In this document: positions 44,101-52,665 of the stretch, one piece after another
Layout: each line of letters starts with the position of its first letter
How positions within the stretch are numbered: the stretch's first letter is position 1
Source of the DNA: a virus
Virus record (IMG/VR): IMGVR_UViG_3300032893_000032
Span: 1-64,000 of that record
Length of the DNA: 64,000 bases
Strand: one strand, 5' to 3'
Position numbers and translations under genes: made by a program
Notes under the pieces: generated by a model
The model's database searches: none
The model's input: the letters and a program-made list of their open reading frames with translations, nothing else
Told to the model about the DNA's origin: nothing

Positions 44101-44234
44101 TGATCGTTGGTCTCTATTCGTTCTTATGGCGCATGTCTCATGATATTGAGGAAATTGAGAGGGTAGTAAAACGCCTCGAAAAGTTTTGCAAACCGACTAC
44201 GCCGGAAGATGGCGGGAAAGGAGGTGCCAATTGA
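44082..44234 (+). CDS. 50-aa membrane-anchored coiled-coil protein
   Basis: ATG 44082 with GGAGG four bases away. One N-terminal transmembrane helix (MLGLAIMIVGLYSFLW) followed by 'IEEIERVVKRLEKF' coiled coil. Could be holin/antiholin-like or an inner-membrane effector. The block ACTACGCCGGA before its start recurs before the next gene. Confidence 0.6.
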   Translation: MLGLAIMIVGLYSFLWRMSHDIEEIERVVKRLEKFCKPTTPEDGGKGGAN

Positions 44235-44385
44235 CAAAGATATCACTGACCCGTGCTATTCAAAGTATTGCGAAGTCGGCCAAGGTGGACTGCAAATCAA
44301 TGCGGAACCCGCATACGTTAGCTGTCCTGATGGTTACGAACTTAACGCTGCTGACCTCAAGTGCCATCGCACAGGCAGCGATTGA
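44209..44385 (+). CDS. 58-aa Cys-rich mini-protein
   Basis: ATG 44209, overlapping the previous gene by 26 bases. 'DPCYSKYCEVG' and 'YVSCPDGYELNAADLKC' have the pattern of a small EGF-like or disulfide/zinc-stabilised domain. An 84-codon frame over the same DNA with TTG start is less protein-like. Unknown function. Confidence 0.6.
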   Translation: MAGKEVPIDKDITDPCYSKYCEVGQGGLQINAEPAYVSCPDGYELNAADLKCHRTGSD

Positions 44386-44460
44386 CCGCGCCCAGCGAGG
44401 CCGCATAGCTGGAGGCGGAAGGGAACATGCGGCTTCTTAGTGAAAAGAAGGAGAAAGACT

Positions 44461-45117
44461 ATGAAGAAACGTGAAGTGGGAATTCGGTTTTGGTGCTTAC
44501 TGCTGGTGCTCGTCGTCCTGTCTACTTTGTCCCGTGCCGACTCCATCCGCCTCGTCTACCTCCCTGGTGACGGGTCCTTCTCCATTTCCCAGTCTTCCGG
44601 GATACGGGAGTCCGCCTACGTCTGGGGCCTGGATGGAAGGTACGGAAGGAGAGGGCAGTGGCGGGGAGTGATAACCCTGTCCACCGGCCCGATGCTTAGC
44701 GGCAGCCTCCTGTCCTCAGCCGTCTTCTCCAGCCAAGGGTCGACGTTCGACGTCTACGGGGGACTGGGGAATAGCCTGTTTACCGGGGGGTTGACGGGAG
44801 ACGTCTACTGGACGGCGCTGGGGGTGCATCGGCGGGCGGGAAAAGCAGAAGAGGAATTCGAACTGCGGGGAGAGGTGGAAGGGGAGCTGTGGAATGGGGT
44901 AGAGGTAACGGGGGAAGCGAGGCAGCAGGTGTGGCTACTGAGGAACGGGGAATGGCGAGGGGGGAAGGGGTGGATGTCGGCGGGCGGCGGAGGAAAGGGA
45001 GGAGGGGGAGGATTGGGGACGGCCCCGGAACCCTCCACCCTTTGGTTGCTGGGGAGCGGCGGACTAGCCACCGGATTGAGACTAGTCCTGCTTAAGGTCC
45101 GCCAGATCCGCCAGTAG
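44461..45117 (+). CDS. Exported PEP-CTERM protein
   Basis: 218 aa from ATG 44461 (AAGGAG seven bases upstream). Signal peptide MKKREVGIRFWCLLLVLVVL. The middle is beta-rich ('GDGSFSISQSSG', 'STFDVYGGLGNSLFTGGLTG'), typical of exosortase-sorted surface proteins. The C-terminus has the PEP-CTERM signal: 'APEPSTLWLLGSGGLATG' and a basic end (LLKVRQIRQ). Exosortase of the host would process it and place it on the cell surface. A Gly-rich linker precedes the signal. Its end overlaps the convergent gene by 36 bases. Probably a moron affecting the host surface; seen almost only in cellular genomes. Confidence 0.85.
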   Translation: MKKREVGIRFWCLLLVLVVLSTLSRADSIRLVYLPGDGSFSISQSSGIRESAYVWGLDGRYGRRGQWRGVITLSTGPMLSGSLLSSAVFSSQGSTFDVYGGLGNSLFTGGLTGDVYWTALGVHRRAGKAEEEFELRGEVEGELWNGVEVTGEARQQVWLLRNGEWRGGKGWMSAGGGGKGGGGGLGTAPEPSTLWLLGSGGLATGLRLVLLKVRQIRQ

Positions 45118-45831
45118 CTGGGAGATGTCGAACCCGCTGTACGACTTTCCACTAAGCTTGTCCACCCAGTCTTGAGTCACGACGGCGTACGCCTCCGAAC
45201 AAATCTTGGAGAAGGTCCCCCACCCCATCTGCTGGAGCTTCGCCCAGGTCACGCAGGTACACCCGTCCCGTCCGTAGCCGAACAGTGGTACGGAATGGCC
45301 GCCGAGATTTTGTCCTGATGGCTGGTCCCACGCCTTTCCCTGGTCGAACTGCTCCTCCATCGACTGGTAGACCGATATCCCGACGTTAACTCCGCCGAAG
45401 AGCCAGATGGCCTGGCGGACCTCCTCGATATTCGTCTGGTCCACTTCCGCCCATGCTAGGATCTGGTGTCCGGCAATCCCCGTCTTCCGCCAGTATTCCA
45501 GGACGTCCGGGATGGCCGCTCCTTGGTCGGTGGAAGGATCGCCGGGGACGTACCCGGTGATGGCTGAATAGGCCGCCACTACCTCTTCGACAGTCGGTAC
45601 GACCATAGACCCGGTATGAATGGTGGCACACATCAGCGTGTGGGCGATGCAGGCGCAGGTACAATCCCCTATCGAATCGTTCCCGAACATGTTCCACTGG
45701 TCGGCGGGGACTTTGTACTCCCAGTAGACCTTGAGGGGAGAGGGGGGGACAGAAGCGAGGTAACGGCTGAGCTGAAGGGGACGGGAGGAGGATGGGGACT
45801 TTCGGGGGGCGAGTGCAGCTAGGGACTTCAT
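45082..45831 (-). CDS. Papain-like cysteine-peptidase-fold protein
   Basis: 249 aa from ATG 45831. 'WNMFGNDSIGDCTCACIAHTL' (candidate Cys nucleophile), 'DVLEYWRKTGIAGHQI', 'IWLFGGVNVGIS', 'NLGGHSVPLFGYGRDG' (candidate His) and 'ICSEAYAVVTQDWVD' follow a known phage/bacterial family with a C1/C39-like fold. It may be a lysis or entry peptidase, or a non-catalytic relative. Last gene of the leftward structural cluster in this window; convergent with the PEP-CTERM gene. Confidence 0.78.
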   Translation of the reverse strand: MKSLAALAPRKSPSSSRPLQLSRYLASVPPSPLKVYWEYKVPADQWNMFGNDSIGDCTCACIAHTLMCATIHTGSMVVPTVEEVVAAYSAITGYVPGDPSTDQGAAIPDVLEYWRKTGIAGHQILAWAEVDQTNIEEVRQAIWLFGGVNVGISVYQSMEEQFDQGKAWDQPSGQNLGGHSVPLFGYGRDGCTCVTWAKLQQMGWGTFSKICSEAYAVVTQDWVDKLSGKSYSGFDISQLLADLADLKQD

Positions 45832-45950
45832 AGGGAGAATTCTCCTGTGTAAACGGGTAGAAATGGGGTAAAAATCCGGAGAGGGCGCAGGTCTCCTCCC
45901 CCTCCGGTAGGCGTTGGTTGCTGGCGGTAAGTACGAAATTCTAGGCCGAC

Positions 45951-46598
45951 TCAACTCCTGCTGGCGGCAGCCTTCTGCAGTTTCTTCAGCTTCTTCGCCT
46001 CGTGCGCCCGCATGTGGGCGAGCTTCTTGGCTGAGGCGGTCTGGCTGGTCCCCAGTCCGAAGTTGATTCCCGTGGTGTAGCCGCACTTGAACACGTTCCG
46101 GGCGGACACGTTGTCCGGATTAAGGACGGGAAAGGTCCCGCAGTCGGCCTCGAAGATGTTGAGGGTGAAGCGTCCTGACCCGGTGGGGTCGAAGTTGGCA
46201 CCGAGGCGCAGCATGGCGGCGGGCTTGTTGATGTTCTGGTTATTATTCACCGCCACCCGTCCGAATCCCCCCGCCCCGCCGAAGTACGGGTTAAGCCTGT
46301 TGCAGGGGAGGGTGGTCTCGTCCAGAAGCTTGCAGGCGAACCACATATCGATGTCGGTGCCGAAGAGGAAGCTCTCGGACCCAGCCGCCGGAATGGACCA
46401 GACGTCGGCGCGGAGGCGGGAGTAGGTGGTGAACTGGTAGGCTCCCCCTACGTCTATTCCACTGGTCGATCCGGCTACCGGCGATCCCAGGAAGTTGGAC
46501 ATGAAGGTGAAGCTGGGGGCGTTGGGGACATTGGACTGGGTCCAGCCGCATACCGCCAGCACCAGTGTGGCTGCCACGATAATGCTTACCTTTTTCAT
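45951..46598 (-). CDS. Secreted beta-barrel-like protein
   Basis: 215 aa; the second ATG (46598) has better AAGGAG spacing than ATG 46604. Signal peptide MKKVSIIVAATLVLAVCGWTQ. The mature part resembles an outer-membrane or porin-type small barrel ('GIDVGGAYQFTTYSRLRADVW', 'PAAMLRLGANFDPTG'). The Lys/Ala-rich C-terminus (KKLAHMRAHEAKKLKKLQKA) is unusual. Role unknown; surface modification is possible. Confidence 0.72.
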   Translation of the reverse strand: MKKVSIIVAATLVLAVCGWTQSNVPNAPSFTFMSNFLGSPVAGSTSGIDVGGAYQFTTYSRLRADVWSIPAAGSESFLFGTDIDMWFACKLLDETTLPCNRLNPYFGGAGGFGRVAVNNNQNINKPAAMLRLGANFDPTGSGRFTLNIFEADCGTFPVLNPDNVSARNVFKCGYTTGINFGLGTSQTASAKKLAHMRAHEAKKLKKLQKAAASRS

Positions 46599-46646
46599 TT
46601 GCATTCTCTCCTTTGTTGGTTTGTTCTACTTTTTTTACGCCAGTGT

Positions 46647-47054
46647 CTACTTACCACCAGTTCCACTGCCCGCGTTCCCACCAGTAGGGTCCAGGTAACT
46701 AATGGTCACCGGCCCCTGCTCCAGAGCAGCTTGCAGCTTTTGGAAGAACAGGTTGAACTCCTCCACCGAGTGGCCGACGAAGTCGGTACCGACAGTTTCC
46801 CCCACCAGAGTGCAGTCCTCCGTATCCTTCGCCCAGTTTCCCCAGTGTATCCGTATCCCCGAGTGGCCGGGGACGTTGAGGACGTGGGGCATGAGACGGC
46901 GGAAGCGTACGGACTGGTCTATCACCAGGTCAAACGTCCCCGCCGCAAAGGTGGAGGCTGGCTCCAGGGTAAAACACTCGTGCACCCCGTCGATCAGCAT
47001 CTCGCCCAGGGTGGCGATGGAGTCGGGCGGACGGCGCTGTACCACTATCTTCAT
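46647..47054 (-). CDS. DUF5675-like protein
   Basis: 135 aa. 'ATLGEMLIDGVHECFTLEP', 'AAGTFDLVIDQS', 'VLNVPGHSGIRIHWGNWAKDTEDCTLVG' is the conserved DUF5675 pattern found in phages and mobile elements. Its location near lysis-type membrane genes is common, but the activity is unknown. Confidence 0.82.
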   Translation of the reverse strand: MKIVVQRRPPDSIATLGEMLIDGVHECFTLEPASTFAAGTFDLVIDQSVRFRRLMPHVLNVPGHSGIRIHWGNWAKDTEDCTLVGETVGTDFVGHSVEEFNLFFQKLQAALEQGPVTISYLDPTGGNAGSGTGGK

Positions 47055-47062
47055 AGGGATGT

Positions 47063-47296
47063 CTAGTTATCCTCCCCTCCGTTGGATTGAGACCAGGCGA
47101 GGATCTTTGGACCCCATACCAGGGCCTCGCGGCTCACTACCGTGGCCAAAGCTACTTTTCCGACGTTCACCCACCAGTCGGCGGTGTGCCACCCCATGAA
47201 CTGGGGAAATAAAGTGGTCATGGTGGCGTTGGTAAGCAGGGCGTTCACCGCCTGCTTTAGCGAAACGATGAGAAAAGACTTCAGTTTAGCTGTCAT
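47063..47296 (-). CDS. Small membrane-associated protein (holin-like candidate)
   Basis: 77 aa. Two moderately hydrophobic stretches ('LKSFLIVSLKQAVNALLTNA' and 'VGKVALATVVSREALVWGP'), GGAGG before ATG. The size, location and helix pattern suggest a holin-like protein, not demonstrated. Confidence 0.62.
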   Translation of the reverse strand: MTAKLKSFLIVSLKQAVNALLTNATMTTLFPQFMGWHTADWWVNVGKVALATVVSREALVWGPKILAWSQSNGGEDN

Positions 47297-47327
47297 CCCG
47301 TTCCTCCTTTTTGCCTACTCGTTCATC

Positions 47328-47666
47328 CTACCCATCCAGTTTTTCCTTGTCATGCATCCGGAAGCAGCGGTTCTCGATAAGCCGGAGACGGCGTTCGGAC
47401 AGCTCCACCGACTGCTGGATAAGGGCGGTCTGCATCTTCAGCTCCCCTATCTGCTCGTCCCGCTTTCCATTAAGCTCCTTCTGCTCGCTGTGAAACTCGG
47501 TAAGAGCGCGGAGCTTCTGCTGGTTCTCGGTGTACATTTCTATCTGCTCCTTCTCGGTCTTTTTTCTGTCCAGATAAAGGGTGGCGAAGGCTACTATGAA
47601 CACGCCCAGCTCGATCACGTGTCCGATGTTGAACTCGAAAAATCCCTGTCCTTGCGTGATTACCAT
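47328..47666 (-). CDS. Membrane-anchored coiled-coil protein (spanin-like candidate)
   Basis: 112 aa from ATG 47666. One N-terminal transmembrane helix ('IGHVIELGVFIVAFATLYL') and a long coiled coil ('KKTEKEQIEMYTENQQKLRALTEF...ELKMQTALIQQSVELSERRLRLIE'). This topology matches i-spanins or Rz-like proteins, next to the holin candidate. No strong ribosome site. About 140 bases on its upstream side carry no credible gene. Confidence 0.62.
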   Translation of the reverse strand: MVITQGQGFFEFNIGHVIELGVFIVAFATLYLDRKKTEKEQIEMYTENQQKLRALTEFHSEQKELNGKRDEQIGELKMQTALIQQSVELSERRLRLIENRCFRMHDKEKLDG

Positions 47667-47809
47667 TGTTGCTCGTCCCCCGGCCAGATCTCGCTGCGGT
47701 CGCCCCCTCAGACGCCGCAACGCTGGCTAACGACTGTCGACTCTCTACTGCTACCGCTATCATTACTTCTACATCTACTTTTATTACCATTACCATGGTT
47801 TCTCTGACT

Positions 47810-50800
47810 CTAGTGGTGACTTCCCCCAGTCACTATCCCCCCATCTCCCATCTTCATCCCGTCGTTCAGCGCTACCGTATAGTTCGACTGTCCAAACGCC
47901 CCGACGTGGTCCTCCGAGTACGGACCGTGGGGGCCGCAGTAGCTGGCCGCCGGACACACCCACTGGTGGCTGGTCATGTCGAACAGGAACTGGGAGTAGT
48001 TGAACCCCCCGACGTAGGACGATCCGGCGGCCAGCTCCACCTTCGTCAGGTCGAAGTTCGTCGACCAGGGACGGGCGGTGAAGGGGCAGTTGTTGGGGTC
48101 GAACGGAGTGGATGGGACGCAGGGGGTGATGGGGAAAACGTTCCCCGAGAGATATCCGGCAAACCCCAGGCAGCTCGGGTCGGGGGAGGACCCGAGGCAG
48201 CCAGCGGTCGTGGGAGTTGGGGACGCCCAGTTGGTAAAGGGTGATGGCGGGGAATTATTGCCCGACCCGCCGGGTACGGATAGGTAATTGGAAATGGGAC
48301 GGCCCAGCATGACGGACCGGTACCAGGCGAACGTCTGGGGGTCCATGCACAGGTCCCCCGGAGCCGTCCCCCCAGAATTGTGGCTGCCCTCCCCCGTGGT
48401 GCAGGTCAGGCCGACCAGGTTTACCCCCATCCCCGGTTTCGTCCCGGTGGGGAAGGCGAACAGGTTGTCGTGGTAGCGGTTGCTGATAGACTGGGCGGAG
48501 GTCCCGGCGGCATAGTCCCATCCCACCGGCTGCGTCCCGAACATGGTGTTGTGGTGGACGCGGATGCTGAAGGGGAGGCCGGAGCCGTTGCCCAGCATGC
48601 AAAAGTGGGTAGATGGGGGGTAGTCATCAGGAAGCCCCACCTGGTTCCAGTAGACGTCCAGCCCGTTGGGAGCGGTGGGGGGAATGGCGTAGGCGACCGT
48701 AGAGCTGCTGTTCCCCACTATATATCCGTTGGCTGAGCAGGTCGAGTCGGAAATAGCACCCGACGTGAAGGTGGAAATGTCCTGCGTCTCCACCCCGTTC
48801 CCCGGATAGATGTCGGTTACCTGATAGGCGTGGGTAGGAATGATGATAGACCACTGGAGATTGCCGCAGGTGGCCACGGAATTGCACAGGGTCCCGGACG
48901 GGTAGCCCGACCCCGCAGGCGGCTGGTAGTCGAACGCGTCCCCTAGAGACCCGTCGTTGGTGATAAGCTGGGTCCCGTTGTTATAGGCGTAACGGATAGG
49001 GAAGGTCCCGGACCAGTCGACCACCGCCGTCGGGGTGATCTGTGCGCCGGAGCCGGTAGAGTTCCCGGTGAGGATGTACGCCGTACCCGTGGCGTATCCG
49101 CTTCCCATAGTCTGCTGCGTCATTCCCGTCACCGCTCCGCCGGAGACCGAGGTGACCTTGAAGACAGCCGCCCCCTGCTGGGTGCAGGACCCTGAGGCAA
49201 AGGTCAGGCAGGCGGTGAGGATCTTCCCCACGTCCCCCGAAACGAACCCGGTCCCGCCCGCCGACAGGGTGTAGGTGGAGATCGACCCCCCCGCATTGGT
49301 GATGATGACGGAACAGTTTGGCATCACCACGCCGAAATTGTTCCCCGGCTTTCCCGTGGCCGGATTCGTACCGGTACAGTTGGGAGAGTTGGTCACCGGG
49401 TCCTGCCGGGAGGTGAACGACACGAGGACCACGCCCGAGGAGGAGACGACGGAGGAGAATGGAGTAGAATTAAGGGAAAAGACTGCGTCCGGATAGGCGG
49501 GATTGACCACCGATCCGGGGACCGGGTCGAACCCCAGGGGGGAGGGACGGCAGGCGGCGTGGGAAACTCCCGAGAGGCGGGACATCTGGCAGTAGAAGTT
49601 CTGCTGCGTACCGGCAAATTCCGCTATCTCCCCTGCTCCCGTTCCCCAGCTGGCCGCCTCCCCCAGGTTCCCGACCACGCAGTTGAAGAAGTCCAGGTTC
49701 CCCATAGACTTCGACACTCCCCCGCCGTTTCCCGGCGATCCCGCGCGTAGGCCAAGGGTCCAGGCCCCGGACGAGTCCCGGACCCAGCAGGACTGGATGT
49801 GGACGTTGTCCGTGCCATTCAGCGGCACCCCCAGCTGGTCGAACACCCCCGCCGCCCCTCCGCCCGAAATCGACCGCTCGTCGATCAACCAGGTGTATCC
49901 GTGCTGCGCGTCCGGCCAGGTGTGCTCGGCCAGAACCCCCACGAAGGCCACCCTCTCCCCCATCTTGCTCTCGATGGTGTTCTTGACGGAGTAGTTCATG
50001 GGGCAGGTATTGAGGCTGGCCCCTCCGGACAAGGTCCCGCATCCGAATGGTAAGGTGGGGGAGTGGCCTGCGCCGGCGGAGAGCTGGCGGTAGTCGGGAT
50101 TACGGGAGAAGACGGAACGATGGATGAACATGTCATTAGCAATCCCCTTCTGATCCGCCGGTCCTCCCCCCGAGAACCACCCGGCGGACCCGCACTCCAT
50201 GTACAGGCCGTAGAAGAGGATGTTGCCGGGGGTGGCGAACCCGGTGGAGATGCAGTGGGACTCGGAGTTCACCCAGTGGCTCTTCTCCAGGTAGGAATTG
50301 CCGAACCAGGAATTGTTGGCGTTCCAGGCGACGAGGGAGATGGTGTCGTCTCCGCAGCCGTTCGCCCACTGGGCGGGGGGATTGGTAAGGGAGAAGGAGA
50401 CGGTGGTACCGGCGGTGCCGGGAACGACCGAGGAGGTGGAAAAGGTAAGGTCGGAAATGGAAGGCTGGACGGTGGTGGGGGTGAGCCAGACCCCGGTAGG
50501 GCCGAGGGTGTAAGGGGAGCCGTTGATCGTAATGGTGGCCCCGGGGACAAAGGTCAGTCCTATCCGGTCACCGTTCACCCAGGTAAAGTTCTTTCCGTCA
50601 GTGGTGGAAGCCTGCCCGGACATCGTCCACCCGTGCTGGGCGTTGGTGGCCTGCGTTCCCGTTCCGCACGGGCCGGAGGGCTGTCCGGGGTCTCCGGGGT
50701 CCCAGCCGTGGATGTAGGACCGCTCCAGTCCCACGTGGTCCGCCCCGTACCAGGTGGGGGCGGTAGTGGTGTTGACGGAGTAGTCGGCGTTGATCACCGC

Positions 50801-51919
50801 CCCCGAGGCGCGGACGGGCTGGGCCGGGGAGTACCCCTTGGCCCCTCCCTGCGATCCGCCGGGGATGGGGGAGACCTGAAGGTCGCGCAGAACCACGTGG
50901 TTGGACCAGGTAAAGGGGCCATAGACCGGGTCGACGTAGGGAGAGGAGCCACCCAGGGTGTTGATGCTGGCGTCCTGGTCGAAAAGTATCCCGGAATTGG
51001 TAGTGGGAACCTTGCCGGAGGGTCCGGATTCGACTATCGACCACATGCGGGCTACGTCGTTTAGGCTACCTCCGGGCTTGCCATCTGAAGTCAAGGTGTG
51101 GCCGTCGCATCCCGGGTTCCTCTGGCCGCCGAATTCGGAGATGGAGGTGTAGAAGCCGTTGGGGGCGACCCCGCCGGAACAGGCCGGACGGTTAGGGGGA
51201 AGGGGCTGAGTAGATTCGACTATGGCCCATTTGGTCGGCTCCTGATAAGTCACGGGGTCAAGCTTCCCGGTAACCAGTACCCCGTAGGCGTCCCCGGTGG
51301 TCTTGCCGTAGGTGGTCTCCACGATAGAGCAGGAGGGGGGGACGGCTAGGTGCCAGCAGGCATCCTTGTAGTGGGAGGAGGAGAAGTTGGATGGGGAACA
51401 GCCATTGCCAGGGGAGGAGGGAGGAGTGTTGGCATTGCACGCCCAGTCGTTGAAGAAAGCCTGGAGACCGGCCTGGGAGCAGGCGTAGGGGCCGTAGCCG
51501 GAGACCGCCGAACCCCCCATAGTGACGGATAGGTCATAAGACGGACAGTCGGTATCGGGCTGAGCGGGATTAACCCAGTTGACGGGGAGCTGGGCGGCGA
51601 AGTCGGTGTTGAGACCGGGATAGACCTGATCCGACATCGACATGGAGTCGGTGAGGGTAGCGATATGCTGGGAATGGGAATTGTGTACGGTCACCAGGGC
51701 GTCGGTCAGGGTCTGGGAATCGGAGATGAAGAACCCGTGGCCGAGGCGGATGGTGTCGCCGAAGGATTGGAAGTCGGAGATGGTGATGATGGTGGAGTTC
51801 TGGCTGGCGAAGGGGGTACCCATTTGCCCCCCGGCGAGGAGGCCGCCGTTTAGGGTCCCCTGGGCACAGGAGAGCGCCGGGATGAGGACCAGAACTCCAG
51901 TAAGGAGGAAATTTCGCAT
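47810..51919 (-). CDS. Very large secreted beta-helix protein (tail spike/fibre candidate)
   Basis: 1369 aa from ATG 51919; upstream extension is Pro/Arg-rich shadow. Signal peptide MRNFLLTGVLVLIPALSCAQ. The core contains parallel beta-helix patterns ('HVVLRDLQVSPIPGG', 'ADHVGLERSYIHGWDPGD', 'NSYLEKSHWVNS') separated by cysteine-containing loops; the end ('DGMKMGDGGIVTGGSHH') is Gly/His-rich. Likely binds or cleaves surface polysaccharide. The signal peptide is unusual for a tail protein. Confidence 0.8.
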   Translation of the reverse strand: MRNFLLTGVLVLIPALSCAQGTLNGGLLAGGQMGTPFASQNSTIITISDFQSFGDTIRLGHGFFISDSQTLTDALVTVHNSHSQHIATLTDSMSMSDQVYPGLNTDFAAQLPVNWVNPAQPDTDCPSYDLSVTMGGSAVSGYGPYACSQAGLQAFFNDWACNANTPPSSPGNGCSPSNFSSSHYKDACWHLAVPPSCSIVETTYGKTTGDAYGVLVTGKLDPVTYQEPTKWAIVESTQPLPPNRPACSGGVAPNGFYTSISEFGGQRNPGCDGHTLTSDGKPGGSLNDVARMWSIVESGPSGKVPTTNSGILFDQDASINTLGGSSPYVDPVYGPFTWSNHVVLRDLQVSPIPGGSQGGAKGYSPAQPVRASGAVINADYSVNTTTAPTWYGADHVGLERSYIHGWDPGDPGQPSGPCGTGTQATNAQHGWTMSGQASTTDGKNFTWVNGDRIGLTFVPGATITINGSPYTLGPTGVWLTPTTVQPSISDLTFSTSSVVPGTAGTTVSFSLTNPPAQWANGCGDDTISLVAWNANNSWFGNSYLEKSHWVNSESHCISTGFATPGNILFYGLYMECGSAGWFSGGGPADQKGIANDMFIHRSVFSRNPDYRQLSAGAGHSPTLPFGCGTLSGGASLNTCPMNYSVKNTIESKMGERVAFVGVLAEHTWPDAQHGYTWLIDERSISGGGAAGVFDQLGVPLNGTDNVHIQSCWVRDSSGAWTLGLRAGSPGNGGGVSKSMGNLDFFNCVVGNLGEAASWGTGAGEIAEFAGTQQNFYCQMSRLSGVSHAACRPSPLGFDPVPGSVVNPAYPDAVFSLNSTPFSSVVSSSGVVLVSFTSRQDPVTNSPNCTGTNPATGKPGNNFGVVMPNCSVIITNAGGSISTYTLSAGGTGFVSGDVGKILTACLTFASGSCTQQGAAVFKVTSVSGGAVTGMTQQTMGSGYATGTAYILTGNSTGSGAQITPTAVVDWSGTFPIRYAYNNGTQLITNDGSLGDAFDYQPPAGSGYPSGTLCNSVATCGNLQWSIIIPTHAYQVTDIYPGNGVETQDISTFTSGAISDSTCSANGYIVGNSSSTVAYAIPPTAPNGLDVYWNQVGLPDDYPPSTHFCMLGNGSGLPFSIRVHHNTMFGTQPVGWDYAAGTSAQSISNRYHDNLFAFPTGTKPGMGVNLVGLTCTTGEGSHNSGGTAPGDLCMDPQTFAWYRSVMLGRPISNYLSVPGGSGNNSPPSPFTNWASPTPTTAGCLGSSPDPSCLGFAGYLSGNVFPITPCVPSTPFDPNNCPFTARPWSTNFDLTKVELAAGSSYVGGFNYSQFLFDMTSHQWVCPAASYCGPHGPYSEDHVGAFGQSNYTVALNDGMKMGDGGIVTGGSHH

Positions 51920-51929
51920 CGGCTCGTCC

Positions 51930-52625
51930 TTAGGTAATGGTGATGGTCCAGGTGATCTGGAGGGTGTCGGCGATAGCCATGGAGACTGGGGTGAAGGTAT
52001 TCTCAAAGAGAATGGGTCCGGTGCCAGCCGTTCCGCCAGTGGCGACTCCTGCCGATGCGATAGTCCCATTAGGAGTACCATGAGAAACGTCCTGAGCCGC
52101 TCCGGCGGTCCAGGTATAGGTAAGGGTATAGACCCCATTTCCGGTCCGGGCAAAGGTGGCCTGATGCCGGGCAAGGCCGGAGGTGGAAATCTCGTAAGTC
52201 CCCGGAGAAGCCCCCCCGTTCATGTTACAGTTGGAGGAGGCGGGGGTGGCGGAAGCGGGGCAGTCGGCGGCTGCTACGGTGCCGGAGACGGAGAGGGCTA
52301 GGTAATTACCGAGACCGGCGGTAGGAAGACCGGAGGTGCCGGACATGAGGAAGGCGGACCAGTCCTTGGCGAGATTGGTATCGAGGTTGTGGGTGACCTC
52401 ACGGGAGTAGACGGTCGACGGATCAGCGGCGCACCCGATTTGGTCAACTACGACCTGATACGGAGCATCTTTTCCATCTTGGAAGTAGGTGGTGTAGTTC
52501 TGACAGTGGCGGGCGACGATCTCCACTCGGTCGGCGTGCGACATGTGGTCGGCCTGGGCTAAGGCGAAGGTGGGGGTAAAGGTGAGTGCCGCCAGTACGA
52601 GGGTTGCTGCTAATACCTTTTTCAT
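51930..52625 (-). CDS. Secreted virion-associated protein, paralogue of 3705-4364
   Basis: 231 aa from ATG 52625 (AAAGGA upstream). Signal peptide ends TFALAQ. Contains 'RHCQNYTTYF', 'GCAADPSTVYSREVTHNL', 'LGNYLALSVSGTVA' and 'FTPVSMAIADTLQITWT', same order as the left-cluster paralogue. It lies between the giant beta-helix and a beta-rich secreted protein, so it is probably part of the same fibre assembly. Confidence 0.8.
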   Translation of the reverse strand: MKKVLAATLVLAALTFTPTFALAQADHMSHADRVEIVARHCQNYTTYFQDGKDAPYQVVVDQIGCAADPSTVYSREVTHNLDTNLAKDWSAFLMSGTSGLPTAGLGNYLALSVSGTVAAADCPASATPASSNCNMNGGASPGTYEISTSGLARHQATFARTGNGVYTLTYTWTAGAAQDVSHGTPNGTIASAGVATGGTAGTGPILFENTFTPVSMAIADTLQITWTITIT

Positions 52626-52665
52626 TTGTCCTTTTCTCCTGTCTGTTTCGAATTTCGATTTCGAC

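Noticed and set aside
44186-44440. 84-codon frame with TTG option at 44231
   Set aside because: The Cys-patterned 58-aa frame over the same DNA is far more protein-like.
47470-47796. 108-codon frame overlapping the spanin-like gene
   Set aside because: Its second half is a shadow of the coiled-coil gene and the first part lacks a ribosome site.
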